Origin: Persicobacter sp. CCB-QB2
GTDB taxonomy: Bacteria > Bacteroidota > Bacteroidia > Cytophagales > Cyclobacteriaceae
NCBI RefSeq assembly: GCF_001274635.1
Contig: NZ_LBGV01000001.1
Span: forward strand, 1,922,001-1,986,000
DNA length: 64,000 bases
Reading direction: 5' to 3'
Below, in pieces: positions 16,690 through 26,736 of this stretch. A program made the position numbers and the translations under genes. Positions within the stretch are counted from its first letter, which is position 1. Each line of letters begins with the position of its first letter. The notes beneath the pieces were generated by a model that saw only the letters and a program-made list of their open reading frames with translations, did not search any database and was not told where the DNA came from.

Positions 16690-19040
16690 TACGGGTTTCC
16701 ACTGGCCTTAGCGTCATCTCCACTGGTCTTAGCGTCCTCGCTAAGACCCATTATCGAATGAGCGTTCGCTCATAAATCCACTAAATTCGCCCCCTAACCT
16801 TCTACAAACCAAAAACACCCTTCTAACATTTCATTTTAAAACCTCCTATCCCTTTTCATTTTTTCTTGATAAAAAACGAAACAAAAAAATCAAGGCTGTG
16901 ATCAATTCTGGCGAGCCATCGAACCTGCTACCGGAATTCATCAAGGCATTATTTGTAACATGTCAGGAATAGATTTTAATGTAGTGGAAATAATGCTGTG
17001 ATGACTTCTTACCGACAGCAGAGCCTATGGCTTTTCGCCAATTGATCAAGGCCGGCCTGTTGGATTGGAAATTTCTTCACTATATTTCCAAAACATCACT
17101 TATGGCTCATCAATGCCCATAATCAAAAAAAATTCGAGCACATTAGGGACATTCGTGGCTAAAATCATCACTCCTGGTCCTCCACTGGTCTTAGCGTCCT
17201 CGCTAAGACCCATTCCCGAATGAGCGTTCGCTCATAAACCCACTAAATTTACCACCTAACCTCCTGCAAATCAAACCCAAAGCTCACCGAACGAAATTCG
17301 AAACCAAAAATACCCTTCTAACATTTCATTTTAAAACCTCCTTTCCTTTTTCATTTTTTCTTTATAAAAAACGAAACAAAAAAATCAAGGCTGTGATCAA
17401 TTCTGGCGAGCCATCGAACCTGCTACCGGAATTCATCAAGGCATTATTTGTAACATGTCAGGAATAGATTTTAATGTAGTGGAAATAATGCTGTGATGAC
17501 TTCTTACCGGCAGCAGAACCTATGGCTTTCCGCCAATTGATCAAGGCCGGCCGTTGAAATGGAGGGGCCCGCAGCCAACCACATCCCCAAAAGCAAACAC
17601 AAAATAATTCGTGAAAATTGGTAAAATTCGTGGTTAATAATGCTCAACAACAGCCCTAATAATGGTCTTAACGTCCTATCCACTGGTCTTAGCGTCCTCG
17701 CTAAGACCCATTATCGAATGAGCGTTCGCTCATAAATCCACTAAATTCACCCCTAACCTTCTGCAAATCAAACCCAAAGCTCACGGATAGAAATTCGAAA
17801 CCAAAAACAACCTTCTAACATTTCATATTAAAACCCCCTATCCTTTTTCATTTTTTCTTGATAAAAAACGAAACAAAAAAATCAAGGCTGTGATCAATTC
17901 TGGCGAGCCATCGAACCTGCTACCGGAATTCATCAAGGCATTATTTGTAACATGTCAGGAATAGATTTTAATGTAGTGGAAATAATGCTGTGATGACTTC
18001 TTACCGGCAGCAGAGCCTATGGCTTTTCGCCAATTGATCAAGGCCGGCCTGTTGGATTGGAAATTTCTTCACTATATTTCCAAAACATCACTTATGGCTC
18101 ATCAATGCCCATAATCAAAAAAAATTCGAGCACATTAGGGACATTCGTGGCTAAAATCATCACTCCTGGTCCTCCACTGGTCTTAGCGTCCTCGCTAAGA
18201 CCCATTCCCGAATGAGCGTTCGCTCATAAACCCACTAAATTTACCACCTAACCTCCTGCAAATCAAACCCAAAGCTCACCGAACGAAATTCGAAACCAAA
18301 AATACCCTTCTAACATTTCATTTTAAAACCTCCTTTCCTTTTTCATTTTTTCTTGATAAAAAACGAAACAAAAAAATCAAGGCTGTAATCAATTCTGGCG
18401 AGCCATCGAACCTGCTACCGGAATTCATCAAGGCATTATTTGTAACATGTCAGGAATAGATTTTAATGTAGTGGAAATAATGCTGTGATGACTTCTTACC
18501 GGCAGCAGAACCTATGGCTTTTCGCCAATTGATCAAGGCCGGCCGTTGAAATGGAGGGTACCGCAGCCAACCACATCCCCAAAAGCAAACACAAAATAAT
18601 TCGTGAAAATTGGTGAAATTCGTGGTTAATAATGCTCAACAACAGCCCTAATAATGGTCTTAACGTCCTATCCACTGGTCTTAGCGTCCTCGCTAAGACC
18701 CATTATCGAATGAGCGTTCGCTCATAAATCCACTAAATTCACCCCTAACCTTCTGCAAATCAAACCCAAAGCTCACGGATAGAAATTCGAAACCAAAAAC
18801 AACCTTCTAACATTTCATATTAAAACCCCCTATCCTTTTTCATTTTTTCTTGATAAAAAACGAAACAAAAAAATCAAGGCTGTGATCAATTCTGGCGAGC
18901 CATCGAACATGCTACCGGAATTGATCAAGGCCGGCTGTTGATATGGAGAGTACCCCAGCCAACCACATCCCCAAAAGCAAACACAAAATAATTCGTGAAA
19001 ATTGGTGAAATTCGTGGTTAATAATGCTCAACAAAGGAGC
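16690..19040 (+). repeat. R3 satellite-like tandem array, forward orientation
   Basis: About 2.35 kb with no gene. The marker 'cttgataaaaaacgaaac' (one copy with cttt) recurs with starts near 16861, 17356, 17853, 18348 and 18845: spacings 495, 497, 495 and 497. Alternate units resemble each other most, so the array is a 992-base dimeric unit repeated about 2.4 times. Each unit carries a perfect hairpin GGTCTTAGCG-TCCT-CGCTAAGACC (16725-16748, 17187-17210, 17685-17708, 18178-18201, 18677-18700), a palindromic 'gaatgagcgttcgctcat', the CTTGAT/ATCAAG dyad, and 'ttgatcaaggccggcc'. The last unit is truncated near 18925 by a joined shorter segment. Confidence 0.93.
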
Positions 19041-19306
19041 CCACATTGATATAGAAAACACCATTCGTGAAAATTCGGGTCATTCGCGGGAAAGAATCTC
19101 ACCAGAATGAAGCACAAAAAACGATATTTCTTAATAAAAACTACAAAATCTTGACCAAAAATTACACAAATAGATTCACTCAAAAATCAACTATTGTGGC
19201 TCATAAACCAATATTTCGGCTCATTTTCAATCATTTAACGCATTAAAAAATTATTAAATGAGTTGAAATTTATCCAAAAAATGACATGATAATTACGAAA
19301 AATTCT

Positions 19307-19314
19307 TAGATTTG
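19307..19314 (+). promoter_or_regulatory. Promoter -7 element of the 200-residue lipoprotein gene
   Basis: TAGATTTG matches TAnnTTTG and lies 31 bases before the ATG. Confidence 0.65.
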
Positions 19315-19345
19315 ATTTAATCATATCAACCTACTTATTTAAACT

Positions 19346-19948
19346 ATGAAAAATTTATTTGCCTTTATGTTTGCTGCAATGGCTTTTGTGGCCTGCGAAA
19401 ACAAAGCAAGTGAGAAAACGACTGAGACCCCTGAAGCGGTTACCGCAACCACTCCAAGCCAGGAGATCGAAGTTCTGAAGGCCTCTTTGGAAGTCAGCAT
19501 TATTCCCGATAGCCTGCCGATAAACGAAAGCGCTGTCTTAAGAGCGGATTTCAACGGAGACGAACAGGAGGATTTGGCTGCGCTCATTATGGAGGGAGAA
19601 CAAATCAAAGGGGTTTACATTGTTCATAACGATAGTGCCAAAACCACTTTTTTCTTTGATAAGAACAGCCCGATTCAGGAATTTGAGGATTTAAACTGGG
19701 TATCTTCCTTCACCATATTGGAGGCAGGGAATACCCTTCCGGAAGCAATTGCCGATTCTATAGCAGTGGCAAGCACGGAAGTGATCGCTGATTCTCTCGT
19801 AGTGACCGAGACAGCTATCAGCACTGATTCAGTAGAGGATAAATCTTTACAGACTGCAGCCATTAAACTTTCCGCTTCTGAGGAAGTGCAGGGCGGAGGA
19901 GTGCTTTTCTGGGATGGTGAGGGCTATCAATGGGAGGCCATCAAATAA
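19346..19948 (+). CDS. Lipoprotein, 200 aa, unknown function
   Basis: The signal MKNLFAFMFAAMAFVAC gives a lipidated Cys at 17, followed by a Thr/Glu-rich linker. Residues 67-73 (ADFNGDEQED) resemble a calcium-binding EF-hand/FG-GAP-like loop. The second half is acidic and rich in Ala, Ser and Thr, with repeated IADS motifs, and ends in LFWDGEGYQWEAIK. I recognise no family. It is monocistronic, with its own promoter and terminator. Confidence 0.8.
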   Translation: MKNLFAFMFAAMAFVACENKASEKTTETPEAVTATTPSQEIEVLKASLEVSIIPDSLPINESAVLRADFNGDEQEDLAALIMEGEQIKGVYIVHNDSAKTTFFFDKNSPIQEFEDLNWVSSFTILEAGNTLPEAIADSIAVASTEVIADSLVVTETAISTDSVEDKSLQTAAIKLSASEEVQGGGVLFWDGEGYQWEAIK

Positions 19949-20007
19949 GTGACATAAAGCTGTAAGATCGTTTCAGTACAAAATACTTAACAGGTGTATA
20001 TTTTTTG

Positions 20008-20039
20008 ACCCGCGGGAAAATTCCTGCGGGTACTTTTTT
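20008..20039 (+). terminator. Intrinsic terminator
   Basis: Stem ACCCGCGGG/CCTGCGGGT with loop AAAATT (one mismatch), then CTTTTTT. Ends the lipoprotein transcript. Confidence 0.85.
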
Positions 20040-20090
20040 GGACTTAAAAAAGGGACCACAAACTATTAGCCTGTGCTCCCATAAATTATA

Positions 20091-20314
20091 TTAACCCGAA
20101 TTATTCACCGCTATATTAATTAACTAATCGTATATGACTTATTTTCCGTTCTTTAAAGCTTATTTTCTTTAAATTATAATAGCCCAAATTTAGGCAAGCT
20201 TGCTTTCTCCTCATTCATCTGTTTCGTTGGAAAAAACTCGAAATAGGAAACTATTCCTTCATTTTTTCCGCCTTACAGCTAAACGAGGATTTAAGCATGA
20301 ATAATCCGGCTTAA
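20091..20314 (+). repeat. R1 dispersed repeat, well-preserved copy (224 bases)
   Basis: Starts TTAACCCGAATTATTCACCG and ends with the sequence whose reverse complement is TTAAGCCGGATTATTCATGC: imperfect terminal inverted repeats that both begin TTAA. The core includes 'gcccaaatttaggcaagctt' and 'cgccttacagctaaacgagg'. The copy lies just past the TolC stop codon. Confidence 0.88.
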
Positions 20315-20326
20315 GGACTATTTTTT

Positions 20327-21679
20327 CTATTCCTGCACCAAGGCACCAATTTCCCCGGTTAGGCGCTTGAGCTCCATCTGGCTCTGATTTACCAGATAGG
20401 CCGCCTCCAAATACCGGATAGCTGCTTCTGCCTGAGAACGCTGGGCCTCCCTTAATTCCACAAAGGAGCTCTTCCCGATTTTATAGCGTTCAAACATATA
20501 TTCCGTATTTTCACGCGCTACTTCGACATTATCTTTTTCAACTTCTACCAAAACCACATAGCTGCTATAATCCTGAAAATTTCTCAAAATATTGGATTCC
20601 AAAAGCTGCTGTTGATCCTGCAGCGCAATGGCTGCACTTTCCTGTTCAATCTTCGCCCGTTGAATTTTTCGCTTCACATCACCGGCTCCATAAATATTCC
20701 AGCGCAAAGTTAAGCCGCCATCAAAACCCATGGTTTGGGTATAAGCCATTACTCCGGCCTGAGAGGCATTCCGATTATAACCGTAGGATAAGTTCGCGTC
20801 CAGGGTTGGATAGCGCTCTGCCAATACCTTCTTCCGCTCCAAATAAGCAATGGTTTCCTGACTATGAGCAGCCATGAGCTCTGGTGACATATTCAAGCCA
20901 CTCTCCAGCATCTGATCCACACTCAAATCCTCCAGATAAGTAAACTCAAAGGCCACCGCATAAACGGACTGCAAATCCGGAATCCCCATCAGGCGGTTCA
21001 ACTCAGTGCGCAAATTATTGATCACCGCAATTTGCCGCACCACCTCAGAACGGTCCGCATTAAAATCCACCTGAGCGGCCAAAAACTCCGGACGGGAGGC
21101 CTTTCCGATGGAGTACTTATTTTCAGATATTTCCAGTCGCAAAGCGGACAGCGCCTGTTTCTCCTTAATGACGCCCAGCTTATGCTCTTCTAAAGCCAGG
21201 GCCAAAAATACATTGCCTATTTCTGCCAGTTTTGCATTAATGGCGGCCTGCAAATTATAATTCCCCTGTTGTTCGAGCGCCTGTAGCTGATCATAAGCCG
21301 CAAACATTTGCAAACCATCGAACAATCGCCACTCTACGCCAACATTGGCATTATAACGATGCGAACGCGCTCCGTAAATGGTATTGGCATCGCGCTCCGA
21401 GTCATGGAAAGCCTGTTCGGTATTATTCACCGACCCATTCAGTCCGCCGTTCAGGTTTACCCTGGGCAAAAATCCGGCATTCCCCAAAGCCACCTCATTG
21501 GTTAACAAGCGTTGACCATTACGCGAAAGCTGTAATTCAAAGTTATTCTCCAGGCCAATCAGCAGGGCTTCCTGCAATGTCAGGCGAATACCGGTGGAGT
21601 CCAGTTCCTCCACCTGTGGCTGAGCATATGTCCGGAAGGCCAGAGCTGTTACCGCCAATATTAAAATCAATTTTTTCAT
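20327..21679 (-). CDS. TolC-family outer-membrane efflux channel
   Basis: A 450-residue outer-membrane factor: signal peptide MKKLILILAVTALAFRTYAQ, then two long helical hairpin repeats of the TolC type (for example LEISENKYSIGKASRPEFLA and TEYMFERYKIGKSSFVELRE, which mark the equivalent strand-helix junctions of the two halves). It completes a tripartite pump with the two genes upstream. Its ATG overlaps the RND stop codon (ATGA-type overlap), so the three are one operon. Length and pattern are normal. Confidence 0.93.
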   Translation of the reverse strand: MKKLILILAVTALAFRTYAQPQVEELDSTGIRLTLQEALLIGLENNFELQLSRNGQRLLTNEVALGNAGFLPRVNLNGGLNGSVNNTEQAFHDSERDANTIYGARSHRYNANVGVEWRLFDGLQMFAAYDQLQALEQQGNYNLQAAINAKLAEIGNVFLALALEEHKLGVIKEKQALSALRLEISENKYSIGKASRPEFLAAQVDFNADRSEVVRQIAVINNLRTELNRLMGIPDLQSVYAVAFEFTYLEDLSVDQMLESGLNMSPELMAAHSQETIAYLERKKVLAERYPTLDANLSYGYNRNASQAGVMAYTQTMGFDGGLTLRWNIYGAGDVKRKIQRAKIEQESAAIALQDQQQLLESNILRNFQDYSSYVVLVEVEKDNVEVARENTEYMFERYKIGKSSFVELREAQRSQAEAAIRYLEAAYLVNQSQMELKRLTGEIGALVQE

Positions 21680-24600
21680 GCCTTCATCTCCATTTCTTCT
21701 TGCTCCAAAGCTTTCAGCGCCTCGGCGGTTTTATTTCTCTTTTTACTGAAATAGCTATAGAAAGCCGGGATTAAATAAAGCGTCAAAATGGAGGCAAACA
21801 ACATGCCCCCGATTACGGAAATCCCCATGGCCTGACGGCTTTCGGCTCCTGCACCCGTGGCTACTGCAATGGGGATAATTCCCAATACCGTGGACAAAAC
21901 GGTCATTAATACCGGACGAAAACGGGCAGTTGCCCCTCCGACAATCGCTTCATAAAACGGAATACCTTCCTCTTTTCGCTGATTAGCAAACTCCACAATC
22001 AGAATGGCATTCTTGGTGACCAGCCCCACCAGCATAATGATTCCGATCTGAGAGAAAATGTTCAGCGTTTGTCCGCAATACCAAATGGCAAATAAAGCTC
22101 CAACAATGGCCAGTGGCACCGTCAGCAAGATGATCAAAGGATCAATAAAACTTTCGAACTGCGCACTCAACACCAGGTAAATCAGGATAATGGCAAACAG
22201 CAAGGCAAACTGCAGGTTGCGCATACTTTCCTTAAATTCCTGCGAACTACCGGCCAAACTGGTGGTGAATCGTTCATCCAAAGTCTGTCGGGCAATATCC
22301 TCCATAATCTCCAGGCCATCACCCATGGTATAGCCTTCGGCCATATTCGCTGAGACAGTGGCGGAAATTGCCCGGTTATAGCGGTATAATTTCGGTGGCA
22401 TGGAGGTTTCTTTTAGATGCACCACATTGTCCAGCTGAATCAATTCACCGGTTTTCTGACTGCGCACATATAAGGACCGGACATCTGTCGGGGAACTACG
22501 CTTCTCCCGCATAATCTGCCCAATGATTTCATACTGTCGCCCTTTCATCAGGAAATAATCGTAACGCTGCCCACTCAATGCCAACTGCAAAGTAGAAGCA
22601 ATATCACGAACCGAAACACCCATATTCATGGCTTTTTCCCGGTTGATAGACAAATGAATTTCCGGCTTATTAAATCGAAGGTTAATGTCTGTATAACTAA
22701 ACTCCTCCCGACCATTCAACTCATCCATAAAGTCCGGCAATTTATCCACCATATCTTCAATACTGGTGGCTTGCAAGACGAAATTGACATCATTCTTACC
22801 TCCTCCACCGGAAATTTTGATGGAAGGATCCTGCTGCACGAAGGACTTCGCACCGGACATGGTATAGAGTTTAGTCGCTACTTTTCTTGCCAAATCCCGC
22901 TGATCATCCGGACGCTCGTCCGAGGGCTTAAGATAAACCCTGGCCCAGCCCTGATTCACCGAACCGGAACCATAGGCCGAGGAAGCCATAGACACGATAC
23001 CTCTCAGGTTTTCTTCCGGCACTTCTTCCCGAACGGCCTCTTCTACCCGATCAATATAATCATCCATATACTCAAAAGTGGCGCCTTCCATGGCGGTGGA
23101 GCTCACCCGGAAGGTATCCCGATCCTCCAAAGGGGACAGCTCTTGCTGAATTTCTCCATTCAGCCACACCAAACCCACTATGCTCAAAATCAAAATGGGA
23201 AACGCCTGCCAGCGATAACGCATAAAAGCATTTAAAGAACGTGCATACCAATCGTTCAGCTTTAGGAAGAGTGGCTCTGTTTTGGTATAAAACCAACCAG
23301 GATTCTGCTTCTTCTTCAACAACTTGGTACAAGCCATTGGCGTGAAAGTCAAGGCGACAAAAGAAGAAATAATCACCGAACCGGCCAGCACCAGGCCGAA
23401 CTCGCGGAAAAGCTGTCCGATCATTCCATCCAGGAAAATAATCGGCAAAAATACGGATACCAAAGCCACCGTGGTGGAGACTACCGCAAAGAAAATCTCC
23501 CCGGAACCTTTCAGGCCGGCCTGCAATGGAGGCATGCCGTTTTCAATTTTGGTATAAATATTTTCCAGCACGACAATGGTATCATCCACCACCAGCCCAA
23601 TGGCCAAAACCATGGCCAGGAGCGTCAGTACGTTGATGGAGAACCCCAGAATGTACATCATGAAAAAGGTACCGATCAGGGAAATGGGGATAGTGGTCAA
23701 GGGAATCACCGTGGATCTCCAGTCCCGCAGGAAGGCGAAAATGATCAGTGCTACCAGGGCCAGGGCGAAGTAAATACTTTCCTGCACTTCCCCGATAGAC
23801 CGTCGGATGAATTTGGTTTTATCAAAACCGATATCCAGCTTCAAATCCTCCGGAATAATCTTTTCAATGGTTTCCAGACGGTTATAAAATTCATCTACAA
23901 TCTCAATCGCATTCGCTCCCGGCTGTGGAATTAAAACCAAACCTACCATCGGCACGCCATCTCTTTTCAAAACCGCCACTTCGGACTGCGGACCATATTC
24001 TGCTGTTCCCACATCTCCGAAACGGATCACCCCTGTTTCATCCTCAAACAAAATCAGATCGTTGAATTCTTCCGGGCTAGATAATCGGCCCTGCGTTTTC
24101 ACGGCAAATTCGGTGGTCATTCCCTCTACCTTTCCGGATGGCAATTCCACATTGGCGGTTTGCAAGGCATCATAAACATCCAGAGCTGTCAGACCATAAG
24201 CGGCCATCTTGTCCGGATCCATCCACAAACGCATTGCATACTGCTTGAAACCCCAGATCTGCACTTCGGCCACATCCGGTATGGTTTGTAAACGTTCCTT
24301 CATCACGGATTCGGCATAATAACTCAAATCCAACAGGGAACGCTTTTCACTACTCATATTCAGAAACACAATCGGATCGGCATCTCCATCGGCCTTTCGA
24401 ACTACCGGCGGATCACAATCTTTCGGCAGGCGCCTTTGTGCACTAGATACTTTATCCCGCACATCATTGGTGGCGGCTTCCAGGTCCATCCCCAGTTCAA
24501 ACTCTACCTTGATATTGGATCGCCCTTCCAGAGAGGTTGATGTCAAACTCTTAATTCCGGGAATCCCGTTCAGTTGCTCCTCAATCGGCTCCGTAATTTG

Positions 24601-24783
24601 TGCCTCAATCACCTGCGCATTCGCTCCCGGATAGGAGGTCTGCACGTTCACAATCGGGGGATCCGTTACCGGATACTCCCGCACCCCCAAAAAGCTGAAA
24701 CCCAGCACTCCGAAGATGATGATGATGATGGACATCACCGAGGCCAAAACCGGGCGCTTAATACTTGCTGCTGATAAACTCAT
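21676..24783 (-). CDS. RND efflux pump inner-membrane transporter (AcrB/MexB type)
   Basis: A 1035-residue hydrophobe/amphiphile exporter. It shows the N-terminal motif SIKRPVLASVMSIIIIIFGV, the porter-domain region with DPPIVNVQTSYPGA, the proton-relay pair in AIGLVVDDTIVVLENI, and C-terminal helix motifs LVGLVTKNAILIVEFANQ and ATARFRPVLMT. It uses the proton gradient to expel drugs or other amphiphiles through the TolC partner. It lies 12 bases after the adaptor gene and overlaps the channel gene. The substrate cannot be inferred. Confidence 0.95.
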   Translation of the reverse strand: MSLSAASIKRPVLASVMSIIIIIFGVLGFSFLGVREYPVTDPPIVNVQTSYPGANAQVIEAQITEPIEEQLNGIPGIKSLTSTSLEGRSNIKVEFELGMDLEAATNDVRDKVSSAQRRLPKDCDPPVVRKADGDADPIVFLNMSSEKRSLLDLSYYAESVMKERLQTIPDVAEVQIWGFKQYAMRLWMDPDKMAAYGLTALDVYDALQTANVELPSGKVEGMTTEFAVKTQGRLSSPEEFNDLILFEDETGVIRFGDVGTAEYGPQSEVAVLKRDGVPMVGLVLIPQPGANAIEIVDEFYNRLETIEKIIPEDLKLDIGFDKTKFIRRSIGEVQESIYFALALVALIIFAFLRDWRSTVIPLTTIPISLIGTFFMMYILGFSINVLTLLAMVLAIGLVVDDTIVVLENIYTKIENGMPPLQAGLKGSGEIFFAVVSTTVALVSVFLPIIFLDGMIGQLFREFGLVLAGSVIISSFVALTFTPMACTKLLKKKQNPGWFYTKTEPLFLKLNDWYARSLNAFMRYRWQAFPILILSIVGLVWLNGEIQQELSPLEDRDTFRVSSTAMEGATFEYMDDYIDRVEEAVREEVPEENLRGIVSMASSAYGSGSVNQGWARVYLKPSDERPDDQRDLARKVATKLYTMSGAKSFVQQDPSIKISGGGGKNDVNFVLQATSIEDMVDKLPDFMDELNGREEFSYTDINLRFNKPEIHLSINREKAMNMGVSVRDIASTLQLALSGQRYDYFLMKGRQYEIIGQIMREKRSSPTDVRSLYVRSQKTGELIQLDNVVHLKETSMPPKLYRYNRAISATVSANMAEGYTMGDGLEIMEDIARQTLDERFTTSLAGSSQEFKESMRNLQFALLFAIILIYLVLSAQFESFIDPLIILLTVPLAIVGALFAIWYCGQTLNIFSQIGIIMLVGLVTKNAILIVEFANQRKEEGIPFYEAIVGGATARFRPVLMTVLSTVLGIIPIAVATGAGAESRQAMGISVIGGMLFASILTLYLIPAFYSYFSKKRNKTAEALKALEQEEMEMKA

Positions 24784-24795
24784 GGCTTCCCTCTT

Positions 24796-25917
24796 TTAAG
24801 CGTCCACTTCTTTTACCAAAACCCTCATCCCGTCTTTTATCTGGTGAAGTCCGGAGATGATCACCCGGTCAGAAGATTTCAAACCGGAAAGAATTTGTAC
24901 TTTATTTTCTGTGCGAACCCCGAGTTCCACTTCACGCTCCTCCGCAACGCCCCCGTTGAGCACATAAATTTTATGTACATCAAGCTCGGGCACTACCGCA
25001 TAGGTGGGCAATAACATCGCCTCCTCAAAGGAGTTCAACACCACCTGAATGTTGGCAAATTGCCCCGCAATCAGGCGATCACTGTTTCGGCTACATCGGG
25101 CGCGGATCTTCAAAGAACGCGTGGACTCCTTGATATTAGATTCCTGTGCATATACCACTGCTTCAAATCGTTGGGTCTGCCCAGCGACTGTGAAGTAAAT
25201 TTTCTTCCCCGGACGCATCTCTAATGCGTATTTTTCCGGAACGGAGAACTCAATTTTAGCCACATCCATATTAAACAGACTGGCCACCACCACATTATTA
25301 TCAATATATGCCCCTTCACTGACAAAGCGCAAACCTATTTTCCCATTAAAGGGCGCATAGATCTGAGACTTGCGAATCAAGGCTTTGGTATGCTGAATAT
25401 CAGATTGAATAGCGAAAAGCTCATTCATACTAATTTCATATTCCTCTCTGGAAATAGCCTCCTTGTCCAACAATTGCTTTTGGCGTTCTGATGTTTTTTG
25501 ATTCAGCTCCAGCGTATGTTTTTGCTTACTCAATAATGCTTTCAAATCCTCATTATTGGTCTCCAAAAGTAAAGTCCCCTTTTTCACATACTGCCCTTCC
25601 TGAAAATGCAGGGCGGTAATCGTTCCTGAGGATTCACATCGAAGGTCCACACTTTCATTGGCCATCACGGATCCAGCCACTTTGAAAATATCATCTATCG
25701 TATTCTTTTCCGGAATCATGATCCGGACAGGCAATACCTTTTCTGCTTTCTTTTCGGCAACAGGAGACAAGTCTCCCTCTTCCCAAAACCGGGCTACTCT
25801 TGAATAAGAAATCATTACCACTACCACTAGGGCTGCCGCCCCGAGGATGGTCCACTTTAACCGTTTTTTCATTAGTCTAACAAAGGAGGATTTAGCTTTC
25901 GATCCGGATTTGACCAT
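24796..25917 (-). CDS. RND efflux periplasmic adaptor (membrane fusion protein)
   Basis: A 373-residue adaptor with one N-terminal membrane anchor (about 20-42), a lipoyl/barrel-sandwich half (ESSGTITALHFQEGQYVKKG), a coiled-coil hairpin (about 115-165), the second lipoyl half (IYAPFNGKIGLRFVSEGAYI), and beta-barrel and membrane-proximal domains. It links the RND pump to TolC. It is first in the operon and has a good promoter 26 bases upstream. Confidence 0.93.
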   Translation of the reverse strand: MVKSGSKAKSSFVRLMKKRLKWTILGAAALVVVVMISYSRVARFWEEGDLSPVAEKKAEKVLPVRIMIPEKNTIDDIFKVAGSVMANESVDLRCESSGTITALHFQEGQYVKKGTLLLETNNEDLKALLSKQKHTLELNQKTSERQKQLLDKEAISREEYEISMNELFAIQSDIQHTKALIRKSQIYAPFNGKIGLRFVSEGAYIDNNVVVASLFNMDVAKIEFSVPEKYALEMRPGKKIYFTVAGQTQRFEAVVYAQESNIKESTRSLKIRARCSRNSDRLIAGQFANIQVVLNSFEEAMLLPTYAVVPELDVHKIYVLNGGVAEEREVELGVRTENKVQILSGLKSSDRVIISGLHQIKDGMRVLVKEVDA

Positions 25918-25942
25918 TCAGACCCGAAATCGATTTCACTTA

Positions 25943-25950
25943 CAAATATA
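25943..25950 (-). promoter_or_regulatory. Promoter of the RND efflux operon
   Basis: On the minus strand TATATTTG (TAnnTTTG) lies 26 bases before the adaptor ATG, with a TTG in TTTGTC about 21 bases further upstream, the usual -33/-7 arrangement of Bacteroidota sigma-A promoters. Confidence 0.7.
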
Positions 25951-26347
25951 GCGGCCACCCTCACATAAAGACAAACGAATCCCCCTTTAATGCGCAATGG
26001 AAAATAGTTAAATAAATGTTAATTTCGCAAACCTAACCCTATTCTAATCTCGATCTCACTAAAATAAATCGTGAACATTGAAAATTTTACATCCAGAAAA
26101 TCAGCGCAATAAATTCGGCTAAATCCCTAAAAAAGGTCATAAACGAAACCAGAGAAAAACCTACCTAATTTGAAATACAGATTTCAATAGTCCATCTACT
26201 TATAATACTAACACTATACTTTACAGGAAATTAACAAAGCCAAATTTCCGATTAACATGATTAACAAAACGGTTAAGACACACCATAGAACCCCTGTCAT
26301 TTTAATTTTTCAACAACTTTCCCTCAACACATTCTAATCATCTGGAT
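25951..26347. other. Intergenic region, no gene
   Basis: AT-rich, with only short open frames and no copy of R1, R2 or R3 that I can recognise. The rightmost 25 bases belong to the segment duplicated at 29.2 kb. Confidence 0.45.
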
Positions 26348-26629
26348 TCAAGTAGGCAAATGCCTGTCTTCCCAATAGAAATAATAATCCCTGCCTTTTA
26401 TGACCACCCGAAAGCGATGCACGATTTCGTCTCCCTTCCAATCCTGAAAAACAGATTCCAACCAACTCCCTTCAGCTGTTTCCTTTGCGGCAAAATCTCC
26501 CTTGAATAAGGCTTTGTCAATTTTTAAAAAATAACCCTCCTCTCTTTTTTCAATAAGTGCAGGATGAAGCCCGGCAAAACCACAGTTTTCCGTATTATCA
26601 AATTGGGTATTGAGTGAGATGTATTTCAT
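26348..26629 (-). CDS. Conserved-in-window 93-aa protein, copy 1
   Basis: A 93-residue soluble protein starting MKYISLNTQFDNTENCGF and ending YYFYWEDRHLPT. A nearly identical protein is encoded at 29241-29522, and both frames are intact with only a handful of substitutions, which suggests both are or recently were under selection. Mixed charged and aromatic residues suggest a small beta-rich fold. I recognise no family. It sits upstream (minus sense) of nothing obvious and downstream of the ankyrin gene's start region. Confidence 0.7.
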   Translation of the reverse strand: MKYISLNTQFDNTENCGFAGLHPALIEKREEGYFLKIDKALFKGDFAAKETAEGSWLESVFQDWKGDEIVHRFRVVIKGRDYYFYWEDRHLPT

Positions 26630-26701
26630 TTGGCGAAATTAAAAATTCCCACCGACAAGGAGCATCAGCTACCTTACATTCCTCGTGGAAAGCCGGATAT
26701 T

Positions 26702-26730
26702 AAAAAGCGGACGAGCCTCACTGTCCGCTT
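26702..26730 (-). terminator. Intrinsic terminator of the ankyrin lipoprotein gene
   Basis: Minus-strand stem AAGCGGAC/GTCCGCTT with a ten-base loop, followed by TTTAAT. Confidence 0.75.
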
Positions 26731-26736
26731 CCTTAT

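Noticed and set aside
16690..19040. CRISPR array
   Set aside because: The units are about 496 bases long, without short repeats alternating with unique spacers, and no cas gene is present.
23072..23235. Long antisense frames within the RND pump gene
   Set aside because: They are shadows of a well-supported 1035-residue transporter with a strong codon pattern.
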